Made by a program: the position numbers and the translations under genes | IMG/VR virus record: IMGVR_UViG_3300020472_000011 | Location: 1-64,000 of that record | Length of the DNA: 64,000 bases | Direction: 5' to 3' (one strand) | Source of the DNA: a virus | Notes under the pieces: generated by a model | The model's input: only the letters and a program-made list of their open reading frames with translations | What the model was told of the DNA's origin: nothing | Database searches by the model: none | Shown here: piece by piece, positions 60,901 through 64,000 of the stretch | Position numbering within the stretch: the first letter of the stretch is position 1 | Layout: each line of letters begins with the position of its first letter

Positions 60901-63021
60901 AAGGGTTTTATTTGAAGTATATGATCCTGTAGATGTTCCTTCTATGACACCATAAGCACCACTAGCAAGACCTCTAACATATTGTCCTGGACTAAAACTA
61001 CCAGAGATTGAAATCTTATCATCTAACTGTATCTTAGTAAAGAAGTTAGGATCAAAGTAAGATAGTCCAAATGTACTATTATATGTTGCATCACCATTTG
61101 ATAGTCTTCCTTTAGATACCACAATATCAGTATCAGAATTGAATCCAGCACCTCTCTCTAATAGAGTATAGTTACTAGGTTTTGCTATACCTATAACTGG
61201 AGTAATTGTGTCGTTATAATCAACAATCTTACCAAAAGGAACAGAACCAGGTGTCTCAGCATCATTCTCATTGATGTAGATAAACCTGTACTTATTAGCA
61301 TCAGTCTCATCATATTCAATAAGAAAATCATCTAGAAGATCTTTTTGTGCAGTTACAGTTATTTCTAGGAATGTAACTGTATCATCTGGGTTTGCTTCTA
61401 TTCTAGGAACTTTAGAATAAGATAGGACATTAAAACTATTTGCTATAATAGTAGTTCCACGTGATTGAATATACCAAAGAGTTGGAATACCATCAGCAGT
61501 AGTTCTAAAGTTAGCACCAGTAAGACCTGCTACACGTGTTGCATAGTTATTATCAACTTCAATATAGATTGTTTTGATACCTTGATTAATATCAAAGAAA
61601 GAACCTCTCCTATTAATAGTCTGCTTAGGATCAGTATCCATCTCAGTATTATTCATACCAATAGATCCGTCATTAAATGCAGCAGACAGAAATACATTAG
61701 GGTATGATGTAAGTTCAGATCCTTCTGAGTTTACTGGTATCGAACTGTAGTTATTAGTAATTCTATAGGTTGGTAGACCTTTAGTTTTAAGACGTATATC
61801 TTCTCTGTTTAGAGTTTCACGTGCTTTATCAACGTCAATATATTTGGTCTCTTTGTTGACAATCTCGTAACCCTTAATATATGCCTTACCTGGACCAACA
61901 CTAGCAACTAACTTCTTACCAGCATCAGATTCCGATAAACCATTTACTAGACCCTCTGCATCCTTTCCATAGATACCAAGATTACCATTCTTCTGATAAT
62001 ACTCCCTTACATCAAGAGAGAAGTTGTCAACAATATAATCACCAGACTCATCATAAGTTCTACGTGCAAGAGTCTGTTCTAATAGATTATAATCAGTTTG
62101 TGTTACTTGTGTTTGTACTACACCATTCTTTATTTGGAGTAGTTTTATAAAATTCTTATCTGTCTTCTCGTCTAATGAGTATACAACGAGACTCAACTTG
62201 ATACTTAACCTATGTGCTCCAGGCGCAGAATAATTTGAAGATCCTATTGAATTGTCATATAGACTTGCATCTTCTTCAGGAGTTACAATACTCTCATTAA
62301 TTTTAAATCCAACTTTAGCAGATGGAGAATTATAATATTTGTCGATGACCAATAACTGTGCATCGTTTCTTACAAAATACCCATTAACAAAATAAATTCC
62401 TTCTTCTACTTTAACAGCAGAAGCATATCCCATTGCAGGACTCTCTAATGACGACGATGTACCTGTGTCAGGATCAGTAATAGAAATACTAGTAGGAAGT
62501 ACGCTTCCATCGGTTCCCACCACCATCAGTGGCGTATTAACACCGTCTACAACCTCTAAGGTCTCACCTTGACGGAATGTTTCCTCATTACCTGCATCAC
62601 CACTGTTAGTGTATGTAACATATAATACATCAGCAGCAGTTTCTGTTGCAGTAGCAGATTGAAGGATAGTTGCAATAACTCCAGAAGTTAATCCTCTAAC
62701 CTGACGATTTATTAATTGTGATACATCATATTTCTTATAAACTATCTGACCATTTTGGTTTGTAGGTATCTCAGATACTGAAGATAGTTTAACAAAATGT
62801 AATTTGTTATTAAAACCAATTTCACCAGGAATAACTAATTCACCCTGTTTAAACGCATACTTACCAAACTGCTCAATTTGATTTTGCAGTAATGACTGAA
62901 GCTGCGTTAACTCTCTCGCTTGGATAGAATATCCAGGTCGAAAGAGTACTTTGTAAAAGTTTTTGTCAGTATCAAAATCGTCGTGATATGGTGCGACATT
63001 AAGGTTCGTCTTTTGAGGCAT
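54916..63021 (-). CDS. Giant DUF4815-type baseplate/tail structural protein, 2701 aa
   Basis: This is the largest gene in the window. The first about 70 residues (FYKVLFRPGYSIQARELTQL, then QSLLQNQIEQFGKYAFKQGE) are the DUF4815 signature of large marine T4-like structural proteins. Recognisable later modules include GLTSGVIATILQS near residue 95, a FKSGEVIADESG module, two GSGY beta modules (VNTGSGYDSAIITIE, LSGSGYTEPPSIVLRG), and FAQTFLVDGFDGGAFVTSLD, a usual fiber-attachment text. The C-terminus is complete (PKIQDMRAVASY). It follows gp8 where T4 has gp9-gp12, so it may replace gp10 or a tail pin; this is inference from position only. Confidence 0.8.
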   Translation of the reverse strand: MPQKTNLNVAPYHDDFDTDKNFYKVLFRPGYSIQARELTQLQSLLQNQIEQFGKYAFKQGELVIPGEIGFNNKLHFVKLSSVSEIPTNQNGQIVYKKYDVSQLINRQVRGLTSGVIATILQSATATETAADVLYVTYTNSGDAGNEETFRQGETLEVVDGVNTPLMVVGTDGSVLPTSISITDPDTGTSSSLESPAMGYASAVKVEEGIYFVNGYFVRNDAQLLVIDKYYNSPSAKVGFKINESIVTPEEDASLYDNSIGSSNYSAPGAHRLSIKLSLVVYSLDEKTDKNFIKLLQIKNGVVQTQVTQTDYNLLEQTLARRTYDESGDYIVDNFSLDVREYYQKNGNLGIYGKDAEGLVNGLSESDAGKKLVASVGPGKAYIKGYEIVNKETKYIDVDKARETLNREDIRLKTKGLPTYRITNNYSSIPVNSEGSELTSYPNVFLSAAFNDGSIGMNNTEMDTDPKQTINRRGSFFDINQGIKTIYIEVDNNYATRVAGLTGANFRTTADGIPTLWYIQSRGTTIIANSFNVLSYSKVPRIEANPDDTVTFLEITVTAQKDLLDDFLIEYDETDANKYRFIYINENDAETPGSVPFGKIVDYNDTITPVIGIAKPSNYTLLERGAGFNSDTDIVVSKGRLSNGDATYNSTFGLSYFDPNFFTKIQLDDKISISGSFSPGQYVRGLASGAYGVIEGTSTGSYTSNKTLMVKGLFGVFKSGEVIADESGNTLRIAKDNTISHFVVNSRGANHSLDATIRVDGVEYDNSKIKVDVSGDQLVWRVSIVNRDAALVEYSQPPLVEIVDTGSTSQAVVTPVLVRNAVTTYTPQNVKSFYSQFGSGNANTFTADIEINKEKYSEVVSVTDFTFSGNKGRKYIECTGFGGNATTFVIHGDLVQFTDDTGNLVRGVVQQSTKPAGVYKSRIYLDRSLPNNVTNASVVRVRPSIENFNQGTLLYKTGSNQISSIVASPDDSKITYYLRRDFISTGSGGSGSITFAAQLPFGTQRFVSFSESNFLITILDAGDAPDVTAGDIVFITSDQVEIKASTDAASGLTSGSVKLNLPANYFGSASYTTYPTLKLTATLEVTKAKPRLKTANLNKRIIVEALGDKIIPFRGRDYDTESLDVYSYADAFNLRYVYEGSSSTPPVVDKSGNLVTGTDVTNRFTFDDGQRDTIYDISRLVIKPGFEAPTGQLVIAFDYFDHTSGDFITVDSYLHEAGVGSEEIPSFNSPVLGKISLKDVLDFRPKVDNNAIIGGYQNTSLLSAPNARSFTGTGGIVSSTPAPDVGLEYTFSFTQTQYLDRIDGLFLNKKGQFIIKQGNSSLNPSKPDVISDAIALYYMYIPAFTETGKDVRITPVDNRRYTMRDIGKLEKRIERLEYYTTLSILEQQALNMQITDSAGVNRFKSGFVVDNFETHRIGSLKSLDYKCSIDTQQSVLRSQAKEDSIDLVEVNTRDDQRSVSGYQKSGDVVTLPYHELELLGNNFATKTVNPNPFVVLQYVGDSFIGPNVDSWYDSSVEPLVTDNNTNLYSIFLAKENLKEAFSSLYNSYKVNWLGANQAFYNIGSFAEVNSSIADSNVATASVGTSSNISPQNNEVGKGLVTKGVGSNVVATSLSYFARSIPVKFKINRLKPNTRVYVFMEGRDVARWVNPDLKYTGIAANSLSAFNGAITTDNNGNASGVILIPAGNPPRENAVWSGSVDTVSYDTDADELRFSTGVKTIRFTSSSTDAETESVETFAEVKFYATGIVPENPSSIISTRPAFFKANEGTQIVGSNTQNPIRPNPFAQTFLVDGFDGGAFVTSLDLFFNKKSDNIPLRVYLTDVVSGKPGKNIIPGTQKVLTPETFLKVVASDTLTITKGENVTGSKSNASGPISKVIDKNNIEIVASTTGLYTLTNDQVYTVVLDNNNGKNFVQDELLNVTSITQNNNANNTEFTLTIAKDSGRVTGLNVVNTGSGYDSAIITIESPQLPGGGNATATVRVSQGLVYDAEMTLSGSGYTEPPSIVLRGTGSGNAGAVIESQIIIDTPAVRMGVAIDIEGETQSITPTKFEFDFPVYLENDTEYALAIETDSVDYELWSSQLGGVEIATSQIVTTQPSLGSLFRSQNTGDWTEDIFEDVKFVLNRAEFDISRTASLLLSNADLGFEPLDHHPIETNAEANTTATSTLFKNNNYVVKVNHRDNGFDVDKSWVYFKNAVDVGGVTASSLNSNLYKVSNTGVDYYNITGASRASGNSFGGGTNVLATYNRKFEKVFASVSNLTFSQTKIDSFVKTTNISPIDDNVGTFISYSQTDYEKTFLNEDFYFINQKIVASKINETANGIDNSLLYKLDLSSTVTHLSPVIDLSRASVKTITNRIESATGSEDRYGRRNQIVTFLPVYSFTASGLQGAEIINNSQTIVGVTSKAEGTIVKVDGSTVFVKITTVNTFVAGEVLTFSSDTFAGDIKVGTGGLTKFEFDIPNTTTPPTYVTARNPSVPAQTYDNKISGKIVLWNTKSAELTTVNDKQPINNDYTGRLIDSSSFDRNASVDDQLNDIFRVGDLISYPNQPVDEASFIEVSHVSYDDGIDFISELQSKNSSGISKYVTKEISIENPATSIDVKLTANVTDTKNLQILYKLKKSSSQENFEDIEWIYFNTSGEPDVDTIASSENSISGITEKQSSYQELSYSIENLPEFSSYAIKIVMKSNNPAFVPKIQDMRAVASY

Positions 63022-63051
63022 TGCAACCAGTCTCTAATAACGGTGGGTAAA

Positions 63052-64000
63052 TTAGAATTCGATTACTAGTTTGATGTCCTCAATTTGGTCAGCAGCTCTA
63101 GTAATTTGTCTTCTGTTCTCTATGTATACGATTTCGCCAGAGTTTGCAGCGAGTTCGGGAGATGCAAGACCGCCTGTAAATCCAATGTCAGACACGGTTC
63201 CATTAGCACCAGTATCTATATTTCCACTAGCTGTGGATGATTGACCTACAACGGCATTTGCTGCATTCGATTCGAATGCTCTAACAACTCCAGTGTCACT
63301 ATGTAACTCTGGTGATTGGTAATACTTAAGTACTCCTGTAGTACCATCCCAAGAAACAACTTTACCATATGCTGTTCCACCAGTAACTGACTGGAAGATA
63401 TCTTCATCTACAGTATAATCTGCTGTTGCTCCATTAACTTTTAGTACAGCTGTACCACGTAATGTTGAAGCAGAAGCAAAGTTAGTTGTTCCGAAATCAT
63501 ATGGATCTTGGATAATTCCAATTCTACGGAAGTCATTATCAACAGGGAAGTCTCCACTACCCTCATCATATGTCAAACGTACATTTGTCATGACACGTTT
63601 AGAGAATAACTCATTCTCTGCGTCAGAACCATGTCCTCCTGTTGGAGAAATAACAACCTCTATGGAAGCAACTCCAGTGAATGCACTAGCAGCAGATGTA
63701 AGACCTGCATCAGTAAATACTTTACCAGTTTCTAGAATTGTTGATCCATAAGTATATCCACTACCTACAGCTTCCATTTCAGCAGTAGTGATGGTTCCAG
63801 AACCGTCTGTAGCGAATTTAACAATAGCACCTGACCCATCACCATATACAGGAGTATAAAGTGTTGCAGTAGCAGGAAGAGCAGCACCAGCATCTTCAAC
63901 AACTGGTACATGTACACCACCATCAACTGCCTGTCCAATTACAGTCACCCTACTTGCTTCAGTTGCCTCAACAATAGGCATGAAGTCTGTTGATAGGAAT
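63052..64000 (-). CDS. 8: Baseplate wedge protein gp8, C-terminal part (cut by window edge)
   Basis: The open frame continues past the ATG at 63981 to the window edge (FLSTDF precedes MPIVEATEAS), so that ATG is internal and the gene is partial. The end (NSGEIVYIENRRQITRAADQ, then IEDIKLVIEF) aligns with the T4 gp8 end (SGEMIYMENRPPIIMAMDQTEE), and FRRIGIIQDP matches T4 FRQISIITNP. gp8 is a wedge subunit of the baseplate. Two inserted modules are present compared with T4: GAIVKFATDGSGTITTAEME with VGSGYTYG, and IFQSVTGGTAYGKVVSWD. Confidence 0.88.
   Translation of the reverse strand, partial: FLSTDFMPIVEATEASRVTVIGQAVDGGVHVPVVEDAGAALPATATLYTPVYGDGSGAIVKFATDGSGTITTAEMEAVGSGYTYGSTILETGKVFTDAGLTSAASAFTGVASIEVVISPTGGHGSDAENELFSKRVMTNVRLTYDEGSGDFPVDNDFRRIGIIQDPYDFGTTNFASASTLRGTAVLKVNGATADYTVDEDIFQSVTGGTAYGKVVSWDGTTGVLKYYQSPELHSDTGVVRAFESNAANAVVGQSSTASGNIDTGANGTVSDIGFTGGLASPELAANSGEIVYIENRRQITRAADQIEDIKLVIEF

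Noticed and set aside
1-64000. tRNA genes, CRISPR arrays, insertion sequences or attachment sites
   Set aside because: Gaps between genes are too short for tRNAs in nearly all cases, and none showed a cloverleaf pattern, regularly spaced repeats, transposase or integrase by reading.

Overview
The window is part of the genome of a T4-like tailed phage (myovirus morphology). It is most likely a marine cyanophage of the Prochlorococcus/Synechococcus type. The virion gene order, read on the minus strand from high to low coordinates, is gp8 - large tail/fiber genes - gp13 - gp14 - gp15 - gp16 - gp17 - gp18 - gp19 - gp20 - gp67-like - gp21 - gp22 - gp23 - tube-fold protein - UvsY-like. This is the T4 late-gene order with features typical of marine T4-likes: a DUF4815 giant protein, small hypothetical genes around the terminase, and 2OG-Fe(II) oxygenases among tail genes. 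The DNA is AT-rich. No photosynthesis gene lies in the window, so a SAR11 or other marine myophage cannot be excluded. All names rest on recognised sequence similarity and synteny; no search was run.

Region 63-32 kb holds the end of baseplate gp8, a 2701-residue DUF4815 protein, and a long series of fiber and appendage proteins built from repeated beta-rich modules. It includes a 1496-residue fiber with eight copies of one motif, an 1817-residue repeat protein and a 1364-residue protein with a predicted beta-helix. It also holds three consecutive small proteins that are about 10% cysteine and rich in glycine.

Region 32-23 kb is an accessory glycan cassette framed by a terminator and a late-type promoter. 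It encodes a GT9-like glycosyltransferase, two carbamoyltransferases, three 2OG-Fe(II) oxygenases, an HldE-type nucleotidyltransferase and an HldE-type kinase as separate genes, a small HAD phosphatase and a cupin. HldD epimerase is the only plus-strand gene in the window. Together these cover most of ADP-heptose synthesis and transfer, plus likely carbamoylation and hydroxylation of the product. This is the most unusual part of the window.

Region 23-12 kb has two structural proteins, the neck and tail completion genes gp13-gp15, small terminase gp16, and a group of small genes including a nuclease and two likely membrane proteins. Region 12-1.6 kb has large terminase, sheath, tube, portal, prohead protease, scaffold and major capsid protein, ending at a strong terminator. 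Below 1.5 kb are four small genes, a second tube-fold protein and the start of a UvsY-like recombination mediator.

Genes are packed tightly, often with ATGA or TAATG overlaps. No gap exceeds about 120 bases. The gaps mostly hold TATAAATA-like late promoters or hairpin terminators. I saw no tRNA, rRNA, CRISPR array, insertion sequence, integrase or reverse transcriptase.
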